DNA of 50,389 nucleotides from Candidatus Desulfolinea nitratireducens (GTDB taxonomy: Bacteria > Chloroflexota > Anaerolineae > Anaerolineales > Villigracilaceae), in the NCBI GenBank assembly GCA_014382535.1, contig JACNJN010000072.1, positions 1 to 50,389 of the forward strand. The letters are read 5' to 3'. A program made the position numbers and the translations under genes. Numbering within the stretch: the first letter of the stretch is position 1; every line of letters starts with the position of its first letter. The notes beneath the pieces were generated by a model. That model made no database searches and had not been told where the DNA came from. It saw nothing but the letters and a program-made list of their open reading frames with translations. Shown here piece by piece: positions 8,120 to 15,508 of this stretch.

Positions 8120-9061
8120 TTACCTTTGAAGCATTTTTAAAGAAACATCCCCAAAGAGGGGCTTTTGCCGCCCTTTTTTTGTCCTATCCGGGTAGCATAG
8201 GTGTTGATAGCCACAGTCCAGACAAGCACGAGGATTACGCAATGCTCGCATAGGGAAAGATACTTTTGATGTTGCTCTTTCTGCCAGAGGCAGGAGCATT
8301 TGCATTAACTTCTCTATCTCAAAAGCTGATTGGAAAAGCTCAGCATCGCCACTCTCGCGTTGCAAACCAAAAACCAGCGGGGGATTAGACCAGGTCTTGT
8401 CTCCCCTTTTATCCGATGCTTGTACCAAAGCGAAACGTAATTGGTCATGTCCCCGTCCATCTTCAACCAAGAGACCGATATGATCACGTTCCACTTTGCC
8501 AATCTTTGCTGTCCAAACCCAAGCCGGAAAGTAGGCTGCTTTCCGCACCCCTCGTGAAGTAATTGCCAACCATTCCATCTCTATTTGAATATCAGAATCT
8601 TGAGAGATTTTCATATCTCCCTGCCAATCATAGATCAGATATGCCCAGACACGGGCATATTCCAGGACCTTATTCCAACCGCCCATCTTCTTGATCGTAA
8701 CATGCGAACCAAGTCGGTGGCTAGGGTCAAATCTCCCACCAGGGAAAAGAGGCGAGAGTTCAGGAGAGCTCATCGGGTGGTGGCTGCGGTAAGTGGCCAC
8801 TTCACCAATATATTTTTCAATATCGCCGAGAACAGCTTCACCTATTCCATGTTCTGTGAGGGCTTCCTTGAGTGTTTTTCCTTGACTGAAATCTTCCAGT
8901 GCATGCCAGGCAACATCAAAGACAGGCTCAGGATTTGCCCCTGCCAACCACCAACCTGCTGCAGCGGGACAAAAGATATATAAAAGGGCTGGCAGGATCG
9001 GGTTTCCACGCGCCTGCTGGTTGCGTTTATCAAGGAGAGCCATAAAAAGATCAGTAGGCAT
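8120..9061 (-). CDS. Cas4/RecB-like iron-sulfur nuclease-like protein
   Basis: I use the ATG at 9061, which overlaps the prepilin peptidase gene by 11 nt, so the protein is 313 aa. Near the N-terminus is an FCPAAA segment followed by a VAWHAL histidine. Near the C-terminus is CLDCGYQHLCYPD, a C-x2-C-x5-C cluster. One N-terminal Cys plus three C-terminal Cys is the 4Fe-4S arrangement of Cas4, AddB and RecB-type PD-(D/E)xK nucleases. The expected D...ExK active site is not clear, so activity is uncertain. No cas genes or CRISPR array are present, so a role in element DNA processing is more likely than adaptation. Confidence 0.5.
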   Translation of the reverse strand: MPTDLFMALLDKRNQQARGNPILPALLYIFCPAAAGWWLAGANPEPVFDVAWHALEDFSQGKTLKEALTEHGIGEAVLGDIEKYIGEVATYRSHHPMSSPELSPLFPGGRFDPSHRLGSHVTIKKMGGWNKVLEYARVWAYLIYDWQGDMKISQDSDIQIEMEWLAITSRGVRKAAYFPAWVWTAKIGKVERDHIGLLVEDGRGHDQLRFALVQASDKRGDKTWSNPPLVFGLQRESGDAELFQSAFEIEKLMQMLLPLAERATSKVSFPMRALRNPRACLDCGYQHLCYPDRTKKGRQKPLFGDVSLKMLQR

Positions 9062-9470
9062 AGTGAAGTTCCTGAACCAAAATAACGAGCATATAAACCG
9101 GCGTTCGCCACGCGCCTGGACTACGGACACCTGCCAAGGTTTTCCCCCTAACTTTTCTCCAGAGCAATTGCAAAGCAGCTGTAGCGAAGAAAACAAGGGG
9201 AATAGCCCAGAGCATTTGATATGCAGCGGGTAGAGAGACTATCAATCCCATCCACAATTTTGCATCACCTGCGCCCATCCAGCCTAGTTTCCATGCTATC
9301 CAAAAGCTGAGTAAGATAATGTAGATGCCAAGAGGATGAGGGCTGTTGGCAATAAGCCCAAGGATTAGAAGTGGGATTGTTGCCCAATTTGGAATGCGGG
9401 CATGGTGAAGATCATATAGGGACACAAAAGCAGTTAGAGACAGAAGCGCAAGGAGAAAAAACAGATTCAT
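9051..9470 (-). CDS. A24 prepilin peptidase, TadV/CpaA-like
   Basis: The protein is 139 aa with several hydrophobic helices and both catalytic aspartates of A24 peptidases: D20 in YDLHHARIPN and D69 in GAGDAKLW, the GxGD motif. It lacks the N-terminal methyltransferase domain of PilD, as is normal for the short TadV/CpaA type. The obvious substrate is the Flp pilin at 14275-14454. It overlaps the upstream gene by 4 nt and the downstream gene by 11 nt, so it belongs to a tightly coupled operon. Confidence 0.9.
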   Translation of the reverse strand: MNLFFLLALLSLTAFVSLYDLHHARIPNWATIPLLILGLIANSPHPLGIYIILLSFWIAWKLGWMGAGDAKLWMGLIVSLPAAYQMLWAIPLVFFATAALQLLWRKVRGKTLAGVRSPGAWRTPVYMLVILVQELHYAY

Positions 9471-10069
9471 TTACTCAACTCCACCTGATAATTCCAAAAG
9501 GCAGAAGGATTGTTGTTGAAATCTGCGTCAGCAGCAAGGTGGTCCTGTAGATCAGGAATATCAGTTGGTGTTATTTTTCCTGAAGACAGTCTCTCTTCCC
9601 AGTCTTCGCCAACGAGAAGCAAATAAGAAAGCTCCCACTCTGCCGCATAGGGAACACGATTTCCACCCCAAAAAGGCCAAATATCAGAAATGTAGGGCAT
9701 TAAATAAGTTGGGGTAATTGGTTGGAAGGAAAGTGTGAGGCGAACTCGTTTCAGCTCAAGGAAGGAAGCATCTTCCTCTCTTGGTGTTTTCAGAAATTCT
9801 ATGGTCTCACTCACAGAGCTACTCGGAAAAGCCCGTATAGAATCAATCCTTTCTTCATCAACATATAAATGGGGAAAGGGAAGAAAAAGGCGGGTATACC
9901 AGAAGGGCTCTCCTACCTTACAGATGATGCCTTCTTCACTTACTGATAATTCCGTACACGGGGATTCGTCAAGAAAATCGGGCATGACACCTTGATCATG
10001 GTTTTTGGATAGATAACCTGATGTGCTAAAAGATAAGAATAAGAATAGCCATATCGCATTTCTCTGCAT
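9467..10069 (-). CDS. exported protein, short paralogue of the 414-aa protein at 10678-11922
   Basis: The protein is 200 aa with an N-terminal hydrophobic segment (5-20) that acts as signal or anchor. It shares a row of motifs with the larger protein at 10678-11922: PCTEL...G-I-I-C near the start, RLTL-x-F-x-P in the middle, WEL-x-YL, and an end with ADAD/ADLD, an Asn-rich turn and a (F/Y)W. The function is unknown. It has its own promoter (10094-10126), an AGGAG at 10081-10085, and overlaps the prepilin peptidase gene, so it may be exported with the pilus system. Confidence 0.7.
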   Translation of the reverse strand: MQRNAIWLFLFLSFSTSGYLSKNHDQGVMPDFLDESPCTELSVSEEGIICKVGEPFWYTRLFLPFPHLYVDEERIDSIRAFPSSSVSETIEFLKTPREEDASFLELKRVRLTLSFQPITPTYLMPYISDIWPFWGGNRVPYAAEWELSYLLLVGEDWEERLSSGKITPTDIPDLQDHLAADADFNNNPSAFWNYQVELSK

Positions 10070-10093
10070 TGGGTTGCGGTCTCCTGAGAGGGC

Positions 10094-10126
10094 ATCATAC
10101 GATAATAATTATGGGGGTACCCTGAG
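10094..10126 (-). promoter_or_regulatory. promoter with the GGGTACCCCC box, second copy
   Basis: On the minus strand CAGGGTACCCCCAT (10111-10125) is followed after 11 nt by TATGAT (10094-10099). Box and spacing are as at 5766-5799. Transcription would begin near 10087 and read into the 200-aa gene at 10069. Confidence 0.55.
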
Positions 10127-10168
10127 TGATGGATGTATTTTCTTGAATATTCCCATGCAAGACCACCA

Positions 10169-10270
10169 TTAAAGCGAAAAGCCGCCTGGGTGAAGGGGGC
10201 ACCCAAGCGACCTTTCAATTATCAGTATATAGTCTTTTTCAAAGGGTGGTCAGCCCGTGCGCAATTTTAT
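10169..10270. repeat. 102-bp direct repeat, copy A
   Basis: This is one of two copies of a repeat of about 100 bp, roughly 85% identical by eye, that flank the 98-aa gene. It contains a GC hairpin (10184-10192 with 10200-10208) followed on the minus strand by a T-rich stretch, and on the upstream side TTTGAAAAAGA...TATA, which could be promoter elements. Confidence 0.85.
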
Positions 10271-10566
10271 TACCAGAGAACATTTTCTTCATACCAAGTG
10301 TCTGTGCCACCGCCACAGACCTTACCACCCACTCTTTTTTTACCATCAGATGGAATCGCGTCAAAAGAAAAGCGATAAGCATCATCTGGCTTGCAGCCAT
10401 GCCCTTCAGCAAGTTGACCAGTAATTCTCACAGATCTATAGCCTTTGCCTTCGAGGTAGGCTATTGCACTAAAATCCGCTTCCAATTCTTTCCAGAAAGT
10501 AAAGCTACAGAAAAACAGTACGAGAAAAATAAAGGCAATCAGGAATGCTTTTTGTCCATTGCTCAT
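10270..10566 (-). CDS. small membrane-anchored protein of unknown function
   Basis: The protein is 98 aa with one N-terminal transmembrane helix (about 6-24) and a short exposed domain (about 28-98) holding two cysteines (in GHGCKP and KVCGGG) that could form a disulfide. The pattern AIAYLEGKGYRSVRITGQ looks like a compact alpha/beta start. I do not recognise a family. It is bracketed exactly by two copies of a direct repeat, with its stop codon at the edge of copy A and its start just after copy B, so it looks like a mobile or duplicated cassette inside the operon. Confidence 0.7.
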   Translation of the reverse strand: MSNGQKAFLIAFIFLVLFFCSFTFWKELEADFSAIAYLEGKGYRSVRITGQLAEGHGCKPDDAYRFSFDAIPSDGKKRVGGKVCGGGTDTWYEENVLW

Positions 10567-10581
10567 GCCTTCACCGATGCC

Positions 10582-10682
10582 TTAAAATGAAAAGCCACCT
10601 GGGTGAGGGGGGCACCCAAGCGACCTTTCAATAATAAGTATATACTCTTTTTCAAAGGGTAGTCGGCTCGTGCGAAATTATT
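10582..10682. repeat. about 100-bp direct repeat, copy B
   Basis: This is the second copy of the repeat at 10169-10270. It fills the gap between the stop of the 414-aa gene (10678) and the start of the 98-aa gene (10566). The hairpin (CCTGGGTG...CACCCAAG) is conserved, with only its loop and flanks changed. Confidence 0.85.
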
Positions 10683-11922
10683 CCTGCCAGCCAATTTGCC
10701 CTTGCCCTTCTCGCACGCCCCAATAAAAGATGCTGCCCCAGGAATAGCTCCGCGCCCAAAGCGGATTGTCTACCCGATTGGCATTATCCATACGGCGGAT
10801 TTGCACAGAGCGATCCCAATAAGCATCTGGCGCACCATTATGATCCAGGTCTGCCATCATTGAAGCCGGTAAGCCCCGCACAGCTGATGGGGGAATTTCT
10901 CCACCAGAAGAGCGACCTTCCCAATCCCATTCGCGATGCCCCGTGAAGTTGCCATACTCATCACGTCCGCAGTTGAGTGCCCCACTGCCACCCTCTTCAC
11001 AATGACTATCCCATTCCAAATAACGCAATTCCCAATACAGACGATAAGGCGCTTGGGCTCTGCCTTCAAAAAGAGGAAAATCTGCGGGTAATTCATCCAG
11101 GCCTACGCTTCCCGCCAAAGGACCACCACCAGCTTCTGGATGAGAGGGTAAGTCCCAATAGAAAAGCATGGGATTGTCTCCCAGCGGTAAATTAAATTCA
11201 CCAATATGCGGCAAGGAAACACTTGCTGAGCTTTGGGCTGGTCGGAAGGTCAGGGTCAGGCGAATATCACACCAATCTCCTGGGGCAGGGTTACCAGGAC
11301 TACCACCGCCCAAAGCAGCGTAATCAAGTCGCCCTGTTCCAGCACTAGTAGGCAGTGCCCCAAGACGGAGAGCTGTGTCTTCCCAGCGGACTAAAGTCGC
11401 AGGGTAGGGACGGGCATCCAAAGAGATCACAGGCAACCTCACACTGGCTGTAAGATTCCAATCCCAATCAGTGCCACAGATCACGCCACCAGAGGTTACG
11501 ATCAATTCTGTTGTGCATGGATTTGGCGGCGGGGTATATTCTGTTGGGCAATCGGTTGGAAGTCCAGAAGTATAGGCAGCAAAAATATTGCCAGAACAAG
11601 TATCTACAAGTCCGCTGGCAGGAATGCAGCTACCAGGAGGGGCTGAACCACCCAGTGTCGTAAAATAACTTGCGGGGATCAAAACATCCGAGAAATCAGC
11701 TAAAGCTACTTCGGTACAAGGTTCTCTTTCCTCACCACCCGATCCTCCATTCCCACCTTCTCCGCTTTCACCGTTATTCCCACTTCCACCTGTAGTGCAG
11801 CTTACAGTATCTGGTGGCGTATAAAAACAATCCCCTGCATCAGCATGAGCGGGTGCTATTTGGATAAGGCTTAATATGAGCGCAAAGATAATCGGAATAA
11901 AGAAAAACTTTTTCGAGTTCAT
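10678..11922 (-). CDS. secreted Gly-rich protein with EF-hand-like loop
   Basis: I choose the ATG at 11922 because GGAG lies 9 nt upstream and a clean signal peptide follows (residues 1-28, ending APAHA), giving 414 aa. A Gly/Ser/Asn linker (about 42-65) precedes a beta-rich domain with the PCTEL-type motif, RLTLTFRP and YWELRYL. Near the C-terminus ADLDHNGAPDAYWD looks like a calcium-binding DxDxNxxxD loop. It is a paralogue of the 200-aa protein downstream. It lies after the TadG-like gene in the same operon, so it is probably an exported surface or pilus-associated protein. The function is unknown. Confidence 0.7.
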   Translation of the reverse strand: MNSKKFFFIPIIFALILSLIQIAPAHADAGDCFYTPPDTVSCTTGGSGNNGESGEGGNGGSGGEEREPCTEVALADFSDVLIPASYFTTLGGSAPPGSCIPASGLVDTCSGNIFAAYTSGLPTDCPTEYTPPPNPCTTELIVTSGGVICGTDWDWNLTASVRLPVISLDARPYPATLVRWEDTALRLGALPTSAGTGRLDYAALGGGSPGNPAPGDWCDIRLTLTFRPAQSSASVSLPHIGEFNLPLGDNPMLFYWDLPSHPEAGGGPLAGSVGLDELPADFPLFEGRAQAPYRLYWELRYLEWDSHCEEGGSGALNCGRDEYGNFTGHREWDWEGRSSGGEIPPSAVRGLPASMMADLDHNGAPDAYWDRSVQIRRMDNANRVDNPLWARSYSWGSIFYWGVREGQGQIGWQE

Positions 11923-11947
11923 GATGGTCTCCAGACAGTCTTTTCCC

Positions 11948-12946
11948 CTATTCAAAATAAGCATTAATTTCATTCAGGATAGCATCGCGGATAGCAGTAT
12001 CTGTGGCATCTTTCCAGCTATCTGGCAAAGCCTTCATTGCCAAACCATAGCTTTCTTCCAACCAGGCACTATCCCATAGAGGCAGGCTAAAAATAGAGCT
12101 TTTCATTTCACGATCAGCAGTAGCCAATTCAGCGGTCAAGCCAATTTCTTCATAATCGACACGTCCCCCGTCTTCACGCCAACCAAGCCAAGTCCAACGC
12201 TTACCCTTATAGCCAAAGAGCAGGAAGGTGCGCGAGGCTGTGATCTGCCCATCTCCGCCAATGAAGAGATGCTCTCCTAATTGCATCAACCCATAAGAGG
12301 CTTCTGTATCTTTGGATACGACGCAAATTACTTCATATCCATCTCCCCAATTCTGCTGCTCATTTCCAGCGAAGGTAAATGTGCGAAAACAACCTCGCAA
12401 CGCCATCGCTGTAGCGGGATTTCCCGCCCCATCAATTGCCCACTGTGCCAAACCAGGCACTTGGGGACTGATAAGCATTTGCACAGACAGAGGGCCTTTA
12501 TTGTCTGTGAGGATTGTCAGTTCGCCTGTTTGCATAGTCATGGGCATAGTGGAAAAGCCTAGAACTTCTGTTGCTTCTGCTCGGCTATAGCCTTCACTAA
12601 TTGCCAATACCCAAGCTACCGTCCGCCCCAATTCTGTGTAGACACAGGCCGGGTTAAGCGACTTGTAGTTCTTGCTCAAAGGTAAATCCAACAAAGCCCA
12701 ATCAGCAGGATTAGAGGGGCAGACTTCTGGTGTGTTGGTTGGTGGTGTTTCAGGAATAGCGGTCTCTCTAAGAGGGGCGAAGACGGGTGTCTCTACAATA
12801 TCAGTAGAATCAAACTCCGAGATACGCCAAAGCATTGCTCCGCCAGCGAGCAAAAGCAATAAGGCAAATGAAGCGATAGCGATAATCACATAGGTACGCA
12901 AGCGCCGCTTTCCAGATAAATCTGTATAGGTAAAGAACTTCAGCAT
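11948..12946 (-). CDS. membrane-anchored exported protein of unknown function
   Basis: The protein is 332 aa with a basic N-terminus, one transmembrane helix (about 17-40), a Pro/Thr-rich spacer (about 52-72) and a large extracellular domain with five cysteines. There is no recognised motif. The segment LMQLGEHLFIGGDGQ and the C-terminal LPLWDSAWLEES region look like a folded globular domain. It sits 15 nt after the TadG-like gene, and its topology suits a structural partner of the pilus or channel. Confidence 0.7.
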   Translation of the reverse strand: MLKFFTYTDLSGKRRLRTYVIIAIASFALLLLLAGGAMLWRISEFDSTDIVETPVFAPLRETAIPETPPTNTPEVCPSNPADWALLDLPLSKNYKSLNPACVYTELGRTVAWVLAISEGYSRAEATEVLGFSTMPMTMQTGELTILTDNKGPLSVQMLISPQVPGLAQWAIDGAGNPATAMALRGCFRTFTFAGNEQQNWGDGYEVICVVSKDTEASYGLMQLGEHLFIGGDGQITASRTFLLFGYKGKRWTWLGWREDGGRVDYEEIGLTAELATADREMKSSIFSLPLWDSAWLEESYGLAMKALPDSWKDATDTAIRDAILNEINAYFE

Positions 12947-12961
12947 AATTTTCCTTTTTTA

Positions 12962-13387
12962 TTATTGGTCTTCTCGTGTCACCCCATGCGCCAGATAGCC
13001 TACGGTATTGACTGCAATCCAGTGCTTGGGGAAAAGAAAACCAGGGGTTTCAATCCCAGCCTGCACCAAACAGCCTGGTCTGCCCTGATAACGCCCGCAC
13101 CGCACAAAGTTCATCTGTAAATATGAGGGGGCCTGATTACGAAAATAAGTAGCTGCAACCGCATTCCCTTCGGCAGTTGAGCGGATGACACCATTTGGCA
13201 GCACTTCAATTTCCTGTGCGCCAGCATGAGCAGCCAGATCACCAATGGCAACGGCATCCATCACACGCACACTGGTGGTCATATAATCAAGCAAACCCAT
13301 CAAAAAAACAGCCATCAGGGGCAGGATAATGGCATAGAGTGCAATGGTCTGTCCACGTTCACTGGGATTATTTTTTCTCAACGCCAT
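12962..13387 (-). CDS. TadG-like pseudopilin-type protein
   Basis: I use the ATG at 13387, which overlaps the preceding TadE-like gene by 10 nt, so the protein is 141 aa. The N-terminus SERGQTIALYAIILPLMAVF is the GQxxx...hydrophobic segment of TadE/TadG proteins that insert in the membrane near the Flp pilus. Two cysteines (in RCGRYQGRPGCL) may form a disulfide. A full TadG also has a large von Willebrand domain, which is absent, so this is a short form. Confidence 0.7.
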   Translation of the reverse strand: MALRKNNPSERGQTIALYAIILPLMAVFLMGLLDYMTTSVRVMDAVAIGDLAAHAGAQEIEVLPNGVIRSTAEGNAVAATYFRNQAPSYLQMNFVRCGRYQGRPGCLVQAGIETPGFLFPKHWIAVNTVGYLAHGVTREDQ

Positions 13388-13797
13388 TTTGCTTTCCAAG
13401 TTTCTGAACGAGAGATAAATCTTTCTTGGGAAGAGCCATTCCCAAATCCAAGCCTGAATAATTCCGGGATTTGCCAGGAGACAGTACAAGCTCCGGGGTC
13501 GCCTGGTGCGCGCGGCGGTTCTACGCTTACCCTATACTGCACACCAAAAGTGCCACTCCATTCGGAGTTCAGGGTGGTATTTGCAATTTGATAAGCATTT
13601 TGTGCAGCCCGAACTGCATCGGGAGATTGGCTCAAAAATTGGGCGCAACCATAAGCAGATGCGGTTGCTGCGGTGCGTGCCCGGTGAATAGGAATTAGCG
13701 ACAAAAAGCCAAAGGCCATCAGCACCAGCAATACAGAAAACATAGCCGTTTCTGCCATCGCCTGCCCCTTCTCCGATCTTCTAGCCTTCGCTCGCAT
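13378..13797 (-). CDS. TadE-like protein
   Basis: The protein is 139 aa and starts with KGQAMAETAMFSVLLVLMAF, the GQ-x-x-x-E plus hydrophobic helix typical of TadE pseudopilins. Its ATG shares one base (TAATG) with the stop of the previous gene, giving coupled translation. Two cysteines follow (in YGCAQF and ACTVSW). It is one of three tandem TadE/G-type genes. Confidence 0.8.
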   Translation of the reverse strand: MRAKARRSEKGQAMAETAMFSVLLVLMAFGFLSLIPIHRARTAATASAYGCAQFLSQSPDAVRAAQNAYQIANTTLNSEWSGTFGVQYRVSVEPPRAPGDPGACTVSWQIPELFRLGFGNGSSQERFISRSETWKAKWR

Positions 13798-14264
13798 TAC
13801 TCAAAGCCTCCTGGCGGGGGCGGACCGGGATAGAAACGCCAAAGTCTGAAAACGGACTCTCCTTTTTGGGCTTCTATCAAAGTGATCCCAAAAGCCCAGG
13901 GCGTGGTCTTTTCTATGGAAATCGTCGAACGAACTCTGCGAGGCGCATCTTGGCTGGTAGCAACTGCTTCTTGAATATCGGGCCAGAGGATTGTGCCTCT
14001 GGCGATGCTGGTGGCTGGGGTGTTATAAGAACCTTCGGCAACTCCGGTAATGAAGACGCCCCAATCTGCCGCTGTTGCCCGAAAAGCATAAAAGCCAGCA
14101 AAGACCAATCCGAAAATCAGCAAGGTCATAATCGGGATCATTAGGGCAAATTCCGGCATAGCCTGTCCTGCCTGTGCTCGTGCCGCAGGTACGGGTGAGC
14201 AATGTCGAAGGCGGTGCTCTGAGTAACACCGAAGAGCCTGTCCGCGCTCAGCATTCTTTCTCAT
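13797..14264 (-). CDS. TadE-like protein with a 25-codon in-frame insertion
   Basis: I use the ATG at 14264, giving 155 aa. The family signature GQAMPEFALMIPIMTLLIF is present, but the usual N-terminal RKNAERGQA is followed by an extra Cys- and Arg-rich peptide of about 22 residues before a second GQA. The extra stretch is bounded by a repeated 9-mer (see 14160-14243). The rest is a normal pseudopilin with a periplasmic domain. It follows the Flp gene by 10 nt. Confidence 0.8.
   Translation of the reverse strand: MRKNAERGQALRCYSEHRLRHCSPVPAARAQAGQAMPEFALMIPIMTLLIFGLVFAGFYAFRATAADWGVFITGVAEGSYNTPATSIARGTILWPDIQEAVATSQDAPRRVRSTISIEKTTPWAFGITLIEAQKGESVFRLWRFYPGPPPPGGFE
14160..14243. repeat. 66-bp insertion with 9-bp direct repeats inside tadE
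   Basis: The 9-mer agcctgtcc occurs at 14160-14168 and 14235-14243, exactly 75 bp apart. The 66 bp between them read in frame as a Cys/Arg/His-rich peptide absent from the sister TadE-like protein. The insert contains short inverted repeats (gagca...tgctc, ggtg...cacc). Confidence 0.6.
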
Positions 14265-14274
14265 CCAAATTTCC

Positions 14275-14454
14275 TTATCCACCTGCAGCCATATTGAGAG
14301 CATTTATCCCGGTCTGGAAGGCGTTGATCACCGCTTCTCGAAACTGCGGAATAACTGCCATTGCGATCACACCGATCGCACCAAAGATTAAGGCATATTC
14401 GCCAAAATCCTGCCCGCTTTCATCACTTAAAAACTTCTTTATTTCTTTAAACAT
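14275..14454 (-). CDS. flp: Flp-type pilin
   Basis: The protein is 59 aa: MFKEIKKFLSDESGQDFGEY, then a hydrophobic helix ALIFGAIGVIAMAV, then IPQFREAVINAFQTGI. The leader ends at G14, with Glu at +5 and Tyr at +6 of the mature pilin, the Flp signature cut by TadV/CpaA peptidases. AAGGAG lies 7 nt before the ATG. It heads the TadE-TadE-TadG group and is preceded by a terminator and its own promoter region (14494-14519), as expected for an abundant major pilin. Confidence 0.88.
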   Translation of the reverse strand: MFKEIKKFLSDESGQDFGEYALIFGAIGVIAMAVIPQFREAVINAFQTGINALNMAAGG

Positions 14455-14493
14455 CCTTTTCTCCTTGATTCAATGAATGGTTGTTCAACCGCT

Positions 14494-14519
14494 ATATAAA
14501 CATAAAGAGCAGGTGGGTA
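14494..14519 (-). promoter_or_regulatory. promoter of the flp operon, weak copy of the GGGTACCC box
   Basis: On the minus strand TACCCACCT (14511-14519), 11 nt and TTATAT (14494-14499). It matches the nine-base box of the two other promoters at 7 of 9 positions and keeps the same 11-nt distance. It would leave a leader of about 33 nt before flp. Confidence 0.4.
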
Positions 14520-14534
14520 TCTATGCACATGCAC

Positions 14535-14565
14535 AAAAAAAGACTTCCTGCGGGAAGTCTTTTTT
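14535..14565. terminator. bidirectional intrinsic terminator
   Basis: The stem AGACTTCC/GGAAGTCT (14541-14548 and 14553-14560) has loop TGCG and A and T runs on both sides. It ends the initiator/DUF192/TadC transcript before flp. Confidence 0.9.
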
Positions 14566-14588
14566 CACCATCAGATTACTCATATCTT

Positions 14589-15467
14589 TTAAAAAACACT
14601 ACCGAGAAAAGGCATCACCATGGATAGCACCAAGCCCACCACAGCGGTAACCCCAAAAAGACCACTGCGCCTGCGCACAAGAGCGGCACGCGTTTCGGTG
14701 ATCTCCAATACCGTGCGATGAACTGACTCTCGCAAAGCAGTTACGCTTGTGAGGATAGGACGGCTGCGCTGGAAGAAATCCAGAATATCGGTCAGAAAAA
14801 GTGTCGCATCCACATCAGATGGATCGGGCAGGTGTGCTTGAACAACTTCTACAGCCTCTTCAATATCTTTGATCTCTATCTGTGCTACCAATAGTCCCAG
14901 CAGATTACTGAATGTGCCGCCTACCGATGCCGTTCTGCGCAAGGCATCCTGTACCCCAACACCAGACGATAAAAGCGATTCAAGCACAGATAGCGCAATT
15001 AACATATTATTGCGCATGGTTTCTGCGCGTGCTTTTGCCATTTTCTCCAAACGCGTATAGGGGCGACGTAAGCCCAGATAGATATAAAAAGCGGCAAAAA
15101 GAGGGGCGGCAACCAACATCCCGTTCATCGCGAGTGCGCCTGCCATCAAACCGCCAACCAGCAAATACTTGCTGAACTCACGAATAGCGGCGGCATAGAA
15201 TTCCCCTGGCGTATCATAGGGATAGCCCGCTCTGCGGATTAGTCCCACCACATCCAGCATATTCTTTGCATGTTCCGGGTCAAAACGTTTGGGGAGAATG
15301 GCAATCAGAATCGCATCCCAAGTTGATCGTCGTTGTGGGATTTTATTTGCATCCTGAAAGGCGCCATCCAAACGACTATGGCGAAAAACCCCATATTGGA
15401 AAGTCGAAATAATTTCAAATACAAAGGCCGCTACACTGAGCGCACCTAAAAAAGCCAAACCTGTCAT
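14589..15467 (-). CDS. type II secretion F-domain protein, TadC-like
   Basis: I use the ATG at 15467, which has GGAGGTG 6 nt upstream. The GTG at 15476 lies inside that Shine-Dalgarno, so it is not the start. The protein is 292 aa. It has an N-terminal helix, a cytoplasmic segment, paired helices (about 95-135), a T2SSF helical domain (about 160-260; VLESLLSSGVGVQDALRRTA) and a C-terminal helix. It is the TadC partner of the TadB-like protein at 2696-3628. A terminator follows. Confidence 0.75.
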   Translation of the reverse strand: MTGLAFLGALSVAAFVFEIISTFQYGVFRHSRLDGAFQDANKIPQRRSTWDAILIAILPKRFDPEHAKNMLDVVGLIRRAGYPYDTPGEFYAAAIREFSKYLLVGGLMAGALAMNGMLVAAPLFAAFYIYLGLRRPYTRLEKMAKARAETMRNNMLIALSVLESLLSSGVGVQDALRRTASVGGTFSNLLGLLVAQIEIKDIEEAVEVVQAHLPDPSDVDATLFLTDILDFFQRSRPILTSVTALRESVHRTVLEITETRAALVRRRSGLFGVTAVVGLVLSMVMPFLGSVF

Positions 15468-15508
15468 AAAACACACCTCCGTTTTTCAAGAAAATACCAG
15501 CTAATGGT

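Noticed and set aside
8120-9061. Cas4 of a CRISPR system
   Set aside because: No CRISPR array, cas1 or cas2 is visible, so only a Cas4/RecB-like fold is claimed.
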